From assembly GCA_016841365.1 (NCBI GenBank), contig JAENZI010000010.1, positions 51,865-115,864 of the forward strand: a DNA stretch of 64,000 nucleotides. Reading direction: 5' to 3'. Each line of letters opens with the position of its first letter. The first letter of the stretch is position 1. The position numbers and the translations under genes are program-made. This DNA comes from Anaerolineaceae bacterium. Its GTDB lineage: Bacteria > Chloroflexota > Anaerolineae > Anaerolineales > Anaerolineaceae. Below are positions 34,839 to 42,229 of this stretch, piece by piece. The notes under the pieces were generated by a model, which saw only the letters and a program-made list of their open reading frames with translations, had not been told where the DNA came from and did no database searches.

Positions 34839-36701
34839 CTAATTTGTCGGCGTTGGTGTGGGGGTCGGCTGGAGACTGCTGGTGGCAGTGCTGGTTGGCG
34901 TGGGTGTGGTTGTCAGGTCAGGCGTGGGGGTCGGCTGGAGACTGCTGGTGGCAGTGCTGGTTGGCGTGGGTGTGGTTGTCAGGTCAGGCGTGGGTGTCTG
35001 CAGGGGGAGTTCAGGGGTGGCTGTAGGAGTCGGCGGCATGTGAGAAATGTCTTCCACATAATCAATGCTCTCCTGGCAGACGCCGGGTTCGATAAATTGG
35101 GCCACATTTTCCCAGGTGAGTGTGTAATTGCTGTCAAGCGCCAGTTTGATGGCATTGTTCAGACAGCCGGCGCCGCCATTGTAATTAACCAGGGTGAACC
35201 GCCAAAGATCTTCATAATCACTGACTTCGCCTGCCTGCCGTTGGGTTTGGTTGTAGATAATTTGCCCAACCTGTTCGCAATTGGCTAACAGACTGCGGGC
35301 GAAAATGCTGATGCTGAAGTTCGCCTGGCGCAAGTCGATGCCTTCAGGGCAGTTGGGGCAGGCGGCGTTCACCTTCTGCACCAGTGCGCCTCGCAGCATT
35401 TCTTGTTCAGAAATATCGAGGTTTCCAAATCCCTTCTGGCAGCGGGTGGTTTCGAGGACCAGGGGGCAGAACTGGCTGAAGAAACTGGGGTTCCATAGGA
35501 GGACTGTGTCAGCGCCCAGGTCACTGAGGTGTCCCAAACCCGCTTCGTAATAATTTTGTGAAAGACCAGGCCAAAATTGGCTTTCCCGTCCGAATATATT
35601 CTTCAGCAGTTGTGCCGGGATGCCCGTATCCGTTGCGACCTGGATGATTTCGCTGTTGAACTGGTTCTGCCATTCGTCAATCTGTGGTCTGGCGGCTTCA
35701 AGCCCGCACTGGTTGGCGTAACCGTAGGCTTCCAACCCGCCGTCCGAGCAAGTGCTGACATCGACCAGACCTTGGCGGATGAGTGACCCGGCGAGGTAGT
35801 AAAACGGTTCGCTTGAGATCAGTCCATCAGGGTGGGGCGGCGATGCTAGCCAAGATGGCGGACCTCCGACAGGGGGGAAGGCAGACCAGATCTTTGAGCA
35901 GGAGGATTTGACTTCACCCAGGTATTGTGAACTGATAATATCCACATACCATTGCGGTTGGTCAAAAGTTTGGTCATCCGGTGCGCCGAAGTCACCCCAG
36001 GGGATCACCCGGATACGTGCGGTGTAGGCTTCTGTAGAGTCGCCATAGCTCGATTTTGCCCAAAACGAGACCCTGGTGCCTTCTAAACCTGTTGCCGGCA
36101 GGGGCACGGTGCATTCGTCACCTTCACAGTTGAAGGGCTCTGCGCCAATATACCCCTGGATTTGAATGATGTGTTCGTTGGGCAGCGGCTCGTCAGCTAT
36201 CAAGTGCAGGCTGGGCAGGGAATCACAACGGTTTTCGGGGGGTTGCAATTCGCAACCTGCAACATCAATGAATACTGATGGAGGGAGAAGATCGACTTCG
36301 ATCTCGCGCTGACCGGGCGTGACGTTCACAAGGTGAAAATAGAGCCCAGGACATTGCTCGGCTCGTGTGATCTGATCTGAAAATTGGCAGGGAGGTGTAT
36401 CCAACCAGTCTTCTGTAACCCGCTGACCGCAATAGAAATCGATCTCATCGGGTTGGGGGACGCCTTCGTGCTCGACGTAAACCTGGCAGATCGGTTCTGA
36501 ATCGCTCCAGGTGAGCAGCCACCATTCATAGGTTGTGTAAGAGATGGTGAGGACAGCTTTACGCTCAGGTCCTTCGTTGTTCAGTCCGTAAGCGTCCACC
36601 TGATCGGTGCGGACGACCGCCAGGCACACCAGGGCACAGACCACAATGAATGTGGCAAGGCTCAGTTTCCAGTTGGCTCTGAAAGTCCGCATCAATCTCA
36701 T
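34839..36701 (-). CDS. Secreted transglycosylase-like protein with PT-rich repeat tail
   Basis: 620 residues. An N-terminal signal or anchor (about 12-31), a unique beta-rich domain to about 300, then a ~250-residue domain paralogous to the protein at 12636-13622: FYYLAGSLIRQGLVDVSTC, GYANQCG, GRESQFWPG (candidate catalytic Glu), LGHLSDLGAD and NYNGG in place of SYNAG. The tail is TPTPDLTTTPTPTSTATSSLQ, a proline/threonine stalk encoded by an exact 66-bp tandem repeat. It lies 5 bp downstream of the LCP-like gene, so the pair forms an operon probably concerned with the cell wall. Catalysis is inferred; NYNGG is non-standard. Confidence 0.68.
   Translation of the reverse strand: MRLMRTFRANWKLSLATFIVVCALVCLAVVRTDQVDAYGLNNEGPERKAVLTISYTTYEWWLLTWSDSEPICQVYVEHEGVPQPDEIDFYCGQRVTEDWLDTPPCQFSDQITRAEQCPGLYFHLVNVTPGQREIEVDLLPPSVFIDVAGCELQPPENRCDSLPSLHLIADEPLPNEHIIQIQGYIGAEPFNCEGDECTVPLPATGLEGTRVSFWAKSSYGDSTEAYTARIRVIPWGDFGAPDDQTFDQPQWYVDIISSQYLGEVKSSCSKIWSAFPPVGGPPSWLASPPHPDGLISSEPFYYLAGSLIRQGLVDVSTCSDGGLEAYGYANQCGLEAARPQIDEWQNQFNSEIIQVATDTGIPAQLLKNIFGRESQFWPGLSQNYYEAGLGHLSDLGADTVLLWNPSFFSQFCPLVLETTRCQKGFGNLDISEQEMLRGALVQKVNAACPNCPEGIDLRQANFSISIFARSLLANCEQVGQIIYNQTQRQAGEVSDYEDLWRFTLVNYNGGAGCLNNAIKLALDSNYTLTWENVAQFIEPGVCQESIDYVEDISHMPPTPTATPELPLQTPTPDLTTTPTPTSTATSSLQPTPTPDLTTTPTPTSTATSSLQPTPTPTPTN
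34858..34989. repeat. Exact 66-bp tandem direct repeat in PT-rich coding region
   Basis: Copy 1 is 34858-34923 and copy 2 is 34924-34989, identical over 66 bp (22 codons). It encodes the repeated PT-rich stalk of the secreted protein. Exact identity at the DNA level suggests a recent duplication and possible length variation. Confidence 0.92.
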
Positions 36702-36706
36702 CCTGT

Positions 36707-37987
36707 TTATGGCGGGTATCCGTAAGGCGTTAGGGTTCGCGTTGGGCTCGATTCGATATCGATTGTTGTCCCTTCAGGCGAGGGCGTCTCGGTCTGAATG
36801 GGTGTCTCCGAAGGTGAGGGGGTCGGTGTTGGCGTGGGGGTAGGAACGATTTCAAACGTTGCTTGATAGGCAGCCGTTAATTGGGCTTCTAAAGTCTGCA
36901 CGTGACTGGTCAAGGGTTCCGGTATCATAATCTCATCAATCGCCTGCTGGAAGACAGCCCTGACCGCATCCTGATCTGGCAGGAAAACCTGCGCCTGGCT
37001 GTAGCCGGGCACCTCCCACAAAGAAATTTGTTCCCATCCAATCATATAATAACCGATTCTGTCTGTATCTGCTAAGCGCAATGCCAGCGGAATATGGCCG
37101 ATCAATTCTTCAAGAGCCAGGTCCGTCTTCACCCAGCCCTGGTAATTGGCATAAAGCAGCGGCAGATAAACCAGGTTTCCATCACGAGAGAACTTATCGA
37201 AGATCAGCCGGATTAATTGCTGCTGACGGTGCATACGATCGATTTCATCCATCCCGTCTCTGAAGGAGGCATAACATAGTGCCAGCGCGCCATCCATCTC
37301 GACCAATCCTGCCCTGATCCCACCGCAGACATGCGGGAGAGGATAAAATACCGTGACTTCAATTGAACTGATATCATCCACCAGCCATTGAAAATCACCT
37401 GGATGCGCCAGCACAAAGCGGCTGGGTCTCACTCCAAAATTATATGCAAAGGTGTCACGCAGGGTCTCTATGCCGCCGATGGGATAGGCGGTGTCGAGGC
37501 GCTGCATGGTGAAACCTGGAATGTAAACGTACAAATCACCCGGGATAGATACCAGGCTGGCTTTAGAAAACCTTGGGTGGATAAAGAGCAGGTGAATGGA
37601 GGGCGTTCTGCCGGTGAAGGGCGGTTCTGTATCCGAGCCCAATAAAACCCAAACCATAATTTCGTCTGAGATATCCAGTTTTTCTTGTGGTTCAGGAATA
37701 GTGATCGCGGCGTCTTCGCTGGGTGGCGGGAAGGTTGCCCAGGCAGGGTGGTAGTCATCTGCTGATATTCTGGTGGGTGTATTTGCAGCCAGACCCGCAA
37801 GCAAGGATCCTGCGGTCTGGGAAGGCGTGGAAGTTGGTCCGTAAGATGAGGTCTGTTGTAACAGGTTTGATTGTTCACCTGAGTTCTCAAGCTGACACCC
37901 TTGTAACACTGATCCTAATAAGGATATTAGGAGAATTACCAGCACACCCAGTATGGTTTGATGGCGTTTGACTTGCGCTTTGATCAT
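36707..37987 (-). CDS. LytR-CpsA-Psr (LCP)-like lipoprotein with altered active site
   Basis: 426 residues. A lipobox LQGC (C31), a low-complexity linker, then an LCP domain (about 110-330): VLLGSD, GRTPSIHLLFI, VSIPGDLYVYIPG, RLDTAYPIGG, PGDFQWLVDDI and RDGMDEIDRMHRQQQLI. Normal LCP enzymes ligate lipid-linked polymers to peptidoglycan and use GRSDT and SIPRD; here the Asp of GRSD is Pro and the Arg of SIPRD is Gly, so catalysis may be lost or changed. The C-terminus is a PT-rich stalk (TPTPTPTPSPSE). First gene of a two-gene operon with a transglycosylase-like protein. Confidence 0.78.
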   Translation of the reverse strand: MIKAQVKRHQTILGVLVILLISLLGSVLQGCQLENSGEQSNLLQQTSSYGPTSTPSQTAGSLLAGLAANTPTRISADDYHPAWATFPPPSEDAAITIPEPQEKLDISDEIMVWVLLGSDTEPPFTGRTPSIHLLFIHPRFSKASLVSIPGDLYVYIPGFTMQRLDTAYPIGGIETLRDTFAYNFGVRPSRFVLAHPGDFQWLVDDISSIEVTVFYPLPHVCGGIRAGLVEMDGALALCYASFRDGMDEIDRMHRQQQLIRLIFDKFSRDGNLVYLPLLYANYQGWVKTDLALEELIGHIPLALRLADTDRIGYYMIGWEQISLWEVPGYSQAQVFLPDQDAVRAVFQQAIDEIMIPEPLTSHVQTLEAQLTAAYQATFEIVPTPTPTPTPSPSETPIQTETPSPEGTTIDIESSPTRTLTPYGYPP

Positions 37988-38003
37988 AATATTGTAGACA
38001 ATG

Positions 38004-38038
38004 ATTATAGCATGAATCCTTCATTAAAAGGATTCATG
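38004..38038 (-). promoter_or_regulatory. Extended -10 promoter with overlapping palindrome upstream of the LCP-like gene
   Basis: On the minus strand TG-C-TATAAT (box 38009-38004) is an extended -10 about 16 nt before the ATG. Directly upstream is an 11-bp inverted repeat CATGAATCCTT (38011-38021) / AAGGATTCATG (38028-38038), covering the spacer and -35 region. No T-run follows, so it is a better operator than terminator candidate. Confidence 0.5.
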
Positions 38039-38078
38039 GAAATGATTAGAAATTTTATTGTGCTCTTGCTTACCCGGC

Positions 38079-38498
38079 TTAGCTGAGCAGTCGGTCACCA
38101 TCCCCGTGCCCCAGGGCTTCTGCAACCACCAAAAAATCGGTCGCGGAGATCATGCCGACGATAGCCTTTTTTTCGTCAATGACTGGCAGGTGGTGGATAT
38201 GGTGCTGGCTCATGACCTTGGCGCATTCGTAGATTGTCATTTCAGGCGGCACCCCGATCAGGGGGGAGGTCATGATTTCGCCCACTTTTGTTTCTGCCGG
38301 GTCATGCCCCTGGGCCACGATCTTGTCGCAAATGTCTGTTGAGGTGATAATCCCATATTCGGGGTTATCTTTAGATTTTTCAACGATCAGGCTGTTAAGA
38401 TACCTTCGGCGCATTCTTGAGAGGGCTTCGAGAACCGTTTTTTCAGGTTGGATATAGACAACCAGATCAATCATCCAATCTCTTACCAGATCCTGCAT
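38079..38498 (-). CDS. Two-CBS-domain protein
   Basis: 139 residues made only of a CBS pair. First CBS: WMIDLVVYIQPEKTVLEALSR to YGIITSTDICDKIV. Second: VGEIMTSPLIGVPPEMTIYECAKVM to AIVGMISATDFLVV. Such stand-alone pairs bind adenosine nucleotides and regulate partner proteins; the partner is not evident. AAGGAGT precedes the ATG. Confidence 0.9.
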   Translation of the reverse strand: MQDLVRDWMIDLVVYIQPEKTVLEALSRMRRRYLNSLIVEKSKDNPEYGIITSTDICDKIVAQGHDPAETKVGEIMTSPLIGVPPEMTIYECAKVMSQHHIHHLPVIDEKKAIVGMISATDFLVVAEALGHGDGDRLLS

Positions 38499-38719
38499 GT
38501 TTAGACTCCTTTTCTAAGTCCGAAAACTTGCCGATTTTTCTGTCAAAATCATCTTTTTGCCGTATGTGAATCTTACAGGATAATCCGGTGAATGTCCATA
38601 GAAATATCGGTTTGAAGTTGAGCGTGGTTAACAGGTAAAGTGAATTTTAAATTTATTATATGTTTTTCGTTTATAATCTATATTAATATGTATTCTAATT
38701 AATTTATGGAGAGTGAATT

Positions 38720-39202
38720 ATGAAAAAATTGTCGACGAAAAGGTTATTACCGATTGTCGGCGGGATCTTGTTGATCGCGCTGGGTGTGATGTTCTTGCTT
38801 AACAACCTGGGCATCATCATGCTCGAATGGGAATTCTTGAAGGGGCCGTTATTTGCATTCGGCGGACTGATTTTTGTTTTGGTCTTCATTCTCAATCGGC
38901 GTGAGTGGTGGGCGTTGATCCCGGGCGGCGTTTTGCTGACCCTGGCTGTCGTCTCATTGTTAGAAGATGGCGGAACACTCTCCGGGGTTGTTTTCTTTGC
39001 AGGGCTGGCATTAACCTTTGGATTGGTTTATATCCTGCCGAAACCGGGCGGAAAACTGACATGGGCCTTATATCCTGCAGGCATTCTGGCATTGATTGGG
39101 GTGCTGGTCGCACTGGGGGCCAGCAACCTGACGGACTTTGTGTTGCCATTAGTGCTGCTGCTGGTCGGGGGATACTTTATCTATCGGGCGTTAAAGAAGT
39201 AG
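38720..39202 (+). CDS. Small polytopic membrane protein (LiaF/LiaI-type transmembrane module)
   Basis: 160 residues with about five hydrophobic helices separated by short polar turns: LLPIVGGILLIALGVMFLLN, FAFGGLIFVLVFILN, WWALIPGGVLLTLAVVSLL, VFFAGLALTFGLVYIL and FVLPLVLLLVGGYFIY. The repeated G-G-I-L-L-I-x-L-G pattern resembles membrane modules of LiaI/LiaF-type stress proteins. No soluble domain. GGAGAG ribosome site precedes the ATG. Function unknown. Confidence 0.65.
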   Translation: MKKLSTKRLLPIVGGILLIALGVMFLLNNLGIIMLEWEFLKGPLFAFGGLIFVLVFILNRREWWALIPGGVLLTLAVVSLLEDGGTLSGVVFFAGLALTFGLVYILPKPGGKLTWALYPAGILALIGVLVALGASNLTDFVLPLVLLLVGGYFIYRALKK

Positions 39203-39220
39203 ATATTCTTATCATTAATC

Positions 39221-39254
39221 AGCCCTGCGGCAGCACTTTGCCCAGGGCTTTTTT
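39221..39254 (+). terminator. Terminator between membrane protein and RNase PH genes
   Basis: AGCCCTG (39221-39227) pairs with CAGGGCT (39243-39249), followed by six T. It lies between convergent genes. Confidence 0.85.
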
Positions 39255-39281
39255 GTTGTTTGAAATTATGGGCTGTTGGTG

Positions 39282-40010
39282 TCAGGCAGATAAGATCTGC
39301 ATTTGCAGGGCGATGATTTCCCGAATCCCTTTATGTGCCAAGGCAAGCATTTTATCCAGATCAGCGTTAGAAAATGGTTCTCCTTCGGCGGTGCCCTGCA
39401 CCTCGATGAAGCGGCCGTCGGATGTCATTGCGACGTTCAAATCCACCTCAGCCCGGCTGTCTTCCGAATAATCCAAATCGAGGAGGGGTTGCCCCTTTAA
39501 CATCCCCACGCTGACCGCAGCGATGGGCGGACGGAGCGCATTTGGCGGGATGTCGCCGGAGGCAATCAGAGGATTGAGGGCAAGCGCCAGTGCGAGATAT
39601 CCGCCTGTGATTGAGGCTACCCGGGTGCCGCCATCAGCCTGGATTACATCACAATCCAGGAGCAGCGTGCGCTCCCCAATCAGAGTCAGGTCAACCGCCA
39701 TCCGGAGCGCGCGGCCAATCAAGCGGCGGATCTCCTGCGTGCGCCCCTTCAGTCCATGAATTTCCCTGGAGGTGCGGGTGTGGGTGCTGCGCGGGAGGAG
39801 CGCATATTCAGCCGTCATCCAGCCCGTGCCCTGCCCCTTGAGCCAATTTGGCACACCATCCTGAAGGGTTAGGTTGCATAGCACACGGGTGTTCCCCCAG
39901 GTGACCAGTACTGATCCTTCTGGGTACGCCACGAAATTAGGTGTGAATTGGATTGGCCGGCATTTATCAAAACTGCGGTTATCGTGCCGTGAAAATGTAT
40001 TTTTATTCAT
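39282..40010 (-). CDS. rph: Ribonuclease PH
   Basis: 242 residues from the ATG at 40010. Family motifs: GSVLVTWGNTRVLCNLTL, GWMTAEYALLPRSTHTR, EIHGLKGRTQEIRRLIGRALR, DVIQADGGTRVASITGGYLAL, LDLDYSEDSRAEVDLNVAMT. RNase PH is a phosphorolytic 3'-5' exoribonuclease that trims tRNA 3' ends. An open frame reaches 40037, but a minus-strand TATAAT ends 6 nt before the 40010 ATG with no Shine-Dalgarno, pointing to a leaderless mRNA and to the inner start. Confidence 0.93.
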   Translation of the reverse strand: MNKNTFSRHDNRSFDKCRPIQFTPNFVAYPEGSVLVTWGNTRVLCNLTLQDGVPNWLKGQGTGWMTAEYALLPRSTHTRTSREIHGLKGRTQEIRRLIGRALRMAVDLTLIGERTLLLDCDVIQADGGTRVASITGGYLALALALNPLIASGDIPPNALRPPIAAVSVGMLKGQPLLDLDYSEDSRAEVDLNVAMTSDGRFIEVQGTAEGEPFSNADLDKMLALAHKGIREIIALQMQILSA

Positions 40011-40016
40011 AACTTT

Positions 40017-40022
40017 ATTATA
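40017..40022 (-). promoter_or_regulatory. -10 box of rph, leaderless arrangement
   Basis: On the minus strand TATAAT is followed by AAAGTT and then the ATG. Transcription would begin at or next to the start codon. The -35 region is weak. Confidence 0.5.
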
Positions 40023-40094
40023 ACGTTTATGGCGCACCTTGCCCTGAGTTTAGAGTGAGGTTACATCAAAATGGATTAATGATCCTTCCGGACA

Positions 40095-40103
40095 TGTTAT
40101 ACT
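40095..40103 (+). promoter_or_regulatory. Extended -10 promoter of the DUF362 gene
   Basis: TG-T-TATACT at 40095-40103, about 36 bp before the GTG start at 40140. No convincing -35. Confidence 0.45.
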
Positions 40104-40139
40104 TCTTGGGGTATTTATTGATTATTAAAGGAATCATCT

Positions 40140-41294
40140 GTGGTTCATAAGAATGTAAATCTGACCCGGGATCACCGGATCGCTATTGTGCGCTGTAAAT
40201 CCTATGCAAATGTACCTGAGGCTTTGGCCAAGGGGATCGAGTTGCTTGGTGGTGTGGGGCAGTTTGCTTCGGGTGATGAAACGCTCCTGATCAAGCCCAA
40301 CCTGCTGCTGGGGGATAGCCCGGAACGCGGTTCTACCACACATCCGGAATTTTTTAGAGCAGTTGCCGAAATATTTCAATCCAACGGGACAAAATTGGCT
40401 TATGGCGATTCACCCGGGTTTGGCTCACCGCAGCACGCCGCCCGGGCATCAGGCCTGCAGTCGATCGCCCAATCATTAGGGGTTGAATTTGCGGATTTTT
40501 TGAACACCGTTGAGGTCAATAACCCCGATGGCATTCTGCTTAAGCAATTTAATATCGCCAGCGGACTGCAAACGGTTGATGGTTTGATCAATCTGCCTAA
40601 ATTTAAAACCCATGCACTGATGCGGTTGACAGGAGCGGTTAAAAACCTGTTCGGCTGCCTGCCCGGGGTGCAAAAAGCTGGTTTCCATACCCGATTGCAG
40701 GACGAGGATCGTTTCGCTGAGATGCTGCTCGATTTGGCTGAGCTGCTTGCGCCCCGTTTGCATATCATGGATGGCATTTTGGGGATGGAAGGTAATGGTC
40801 CTCGCAACGGGACTATGCGAGAGGTGGGTGTGATTTTGATCTCGACCAATCCGCATGCGCTGGATGATTGTGTTGGCCGGATCATGAATCTGGAGCCCAA
40901 ATTGGTACCAACATTAAACCTGGCGCAAAAACATGGTTTGTATCAGCCCGATAAAATTGAAGTCTTAGGAGAATCGCTGCAAGATTTGGTGATGCTAGAT
41001 TTTGAGGTGAATCGCTCACATTACAGCACCACTGGCCCAAACAGGTTTTATATGTCGCTGTTCAAACAATGGGTAACCCCCAGGCCGGTGATCGACCCGG
41101 AGAAATGCTCCCGTTGTGGGCGCTGTGTGCAGGTTTGCCCGGCTGAACCGAAAGCCCTCGGGTTTGTGAACGGGCGCCCTCAGCCGCCGCAATATGATTA
41201 CAGCATCTGCATCCGCTGTTATTGCTGCCAGGAGATGTGCCCGGATGAGGCGATCTTCAACCATACGCCATTCTTAGGCAGGTGGTTGAATTAA
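40140..41294 (+). CDS. DUF362 domain protein with C-terminal 2[4Fe-4S] ferredoxin
   Basis: 384 residues. Residues about 12-290 form the DUF362 domain (LLIKPNLLLGDSPERGSTTHPEFFRAV, INLPKFKTHALMRLTGAVKNLFGCLPG, IMDGILGMEGNGPRNGT). The C-terminus has two four-cysteine clusters, CSRCGRCVQVCP and CIRCYCCQEMCP, for two [4Fe-4S] centres; the second has an extra cysteine (CYCC). Proteins of this type occur in anaerobes and may carry electrons or assist radical reactions, but none is well characterised. GTG start with AAAGGA about 7 nt upstream. Confidence 0.9.
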   Translation: MVHKNVNLTRDHRIAIVRCKSYANVPEALAKGIELLGGVGQFASGDETLLIKPNLLLGDSPERGSTTHPEFFRAVAEIFQSNGTKLAYGDSPGFGSPQHAARASGLQSIAQSLGVEFADFLNTVEVNNPDGILLKQFNIASGLQTVDGLINLPKFKTHALMRLTGAVKNLFGCLPGVQKAGFHTRLQDEDRFAEMLLDLAELLAPRLHIMDGILGMEGNGPRNGTMREVGVILISTNPHALDDCVGRIMNLEPKLVPTLNLAQKHGLYQPDKIEVLGESLQDLVMLDFEVNRSHYSTTGPNRFYMSLFKQWVTPRPVIDPEKCSRCGRCVQVCPAEPKALGFVNGRPQPPQYDYSICIRCYCCQEMCPDEAIFNHTPFLGRWLN

Positions 41295-41348
41295 TTAAAG
41301 ATTTGACCCGATCTGGCGGGGGAATGTTCTTGTGGGTTAAATAAATAA

Positions 41349-41421
41349 TGCCCCCACGGGAATTCGAATCCCGGTTTTGGCCTTGAGAGGGCCACGTCCT
41401 AGGCCACTAGACGATGGGGGC
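41349..41421 (-). tRNA. tRNA-Glu (anticodon CTC)
   Basis: Read on the minus strand: acceptor GCCCCCA pairs with TGGGGGC, anticodon stem GGCC/GGCC encloses CTCTCAA giving CTC, T arm CGGGATTCGAATTCCCG. Discriminator A; CCA not encoded. Confidence 0.95.
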
Positions 41422-41432
41422 GTGTGCACGCA

Positions 41433-41461
41433 ATTTTAGCATAGTCGACTTACAGCGTCAA
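41433..41461 (-). promoter_or_regulatory. Promoter of tRNA-Glu
   Basis: Minus strand TTGACG (41461-41456) and TAAAAT (41438-41433), 17-bp spacer, with TGC before the -10. It ends 11 bp before the tRNA 5' end. The design matches that of tRNA-Gly. Confidence 0.82.
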
Positions 41462-41510
41462 TAATGTTTTTGCGCACAATCTGTATAAAATTTTACTCTA
41501 TTTATTGAGA

Positions 41511-42020
41511 TTAGCAATCACTGCAATCGCCAGAGGAACAACCGCTGCAACCTCTTGCCAAACTCCCGCGCTCAATTTCTTCCGCTGTTGCCGAACGCAA
41601 ATCTGTCACTTTGGTCTTGAATAACAAATCTTTGCCTGCCAGGGGGTGATTCAGGTTGAGCTTGACGGTGTCATCCGAAATGGCAACGGCAACACCCGTA
41701 AATACATGGCCTTCACCATCCTGCATGCGCATCGGGTGCCCCAGTTTGATCTCGAAATCTTCGGGGAAGGTGCTCAACGGGACATCAATTTCTAATTCGG
41801 CGTCATATTCGCCGTAGGCGTCCTGTGCTTTTACCATGATCTCGCGTTCTTCGCCCAGGTCCATACCTTCGATCTGGCTTTCCAAACCGGGGATGATGTT
41901 GCCATGTCCCTGAAGAAATTGGATGGGGCCGGAATCGATTTTATTGCCATTCACTTCTAAACGATAATCCAGGGTGACGACAACATTTTTCTCAATTTTT
42001 GATACATTATTTTCTGCCAT
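41511..42020 (-). CDS. slyD: FKBP-type peptidyl-prolyl isomerase, SlyD-like
   Basis: 169 residues from the ATG at 42020, which has GGAG 9 nt upstream; a GTG at 42029 is in frame but less likely. The FKBP core is split by an insert-in-flap domain as in SlyD: VVVTLDYRLEVNG, LQGHGNIIPGLESQIEGM, GEEREIMVKAQDAYGEYD, then VTDLRSATAEE. The tail RGCSGCSSGDCSDC is cysteine-rich and could bind metal, comparable to the metal-binding tail of E. coli SlyD. A cytoplasmic folding helper; the gene symbol is used by similarity. Confidence 0.87.
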   Translation of the reverse strand: MAENNVSKIEKNVVVTLDYRLEVNGNKIDSGPIQFLQGHGNIIPGLESQIEGMDLGEEREIMVKAQDAYGEYDAELEIDVPLSTFPEDFEIKLGHPMRMQDGEGHVFTGVAVAISDDTVKLNLNHPLAGKDLLFKTKVTDLRSATAEEIERGSLARGCSGCSSGDCSDC

Positions 42021-42183
42021 TAAAATCACTCCATTAAGTTGTTCTGGCTTTTGGTCAGCCAGGGTTTGTGCTATTGGTTATCCGTAACCCAGTTATTATA
42101 CTGGATGGGTCATAATCTACAAATATTTGCCAATACTTCTGATAATTTATTAACAGGCGAAGGAAAACAGCGAGCCGCTAAGG

Positions 42184-42189
42184 TATAAT
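42184..42189 (+). promoter_or_regulatory. -10 box of the phosphoglucomutase gene
   Basis: GGTATAAT, 41 bp before the ATG at 42230. No clear -35. The same GGTATAAT string recurs at two other promoters in the window. Confidence 0.45.
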
Positions 42190-42229
42190 TGATTTAGCAT
42201 AAACTGGAATCGAGTCGAAGGAAAATAAA

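Noticed and set aside
34793..35288. Plus-strand frames with WW/CW-rich repeats
   Set aside because: They are opposite the PT-rich tandem repeat of the secreted protein and only reflect the 66-bp repeat.
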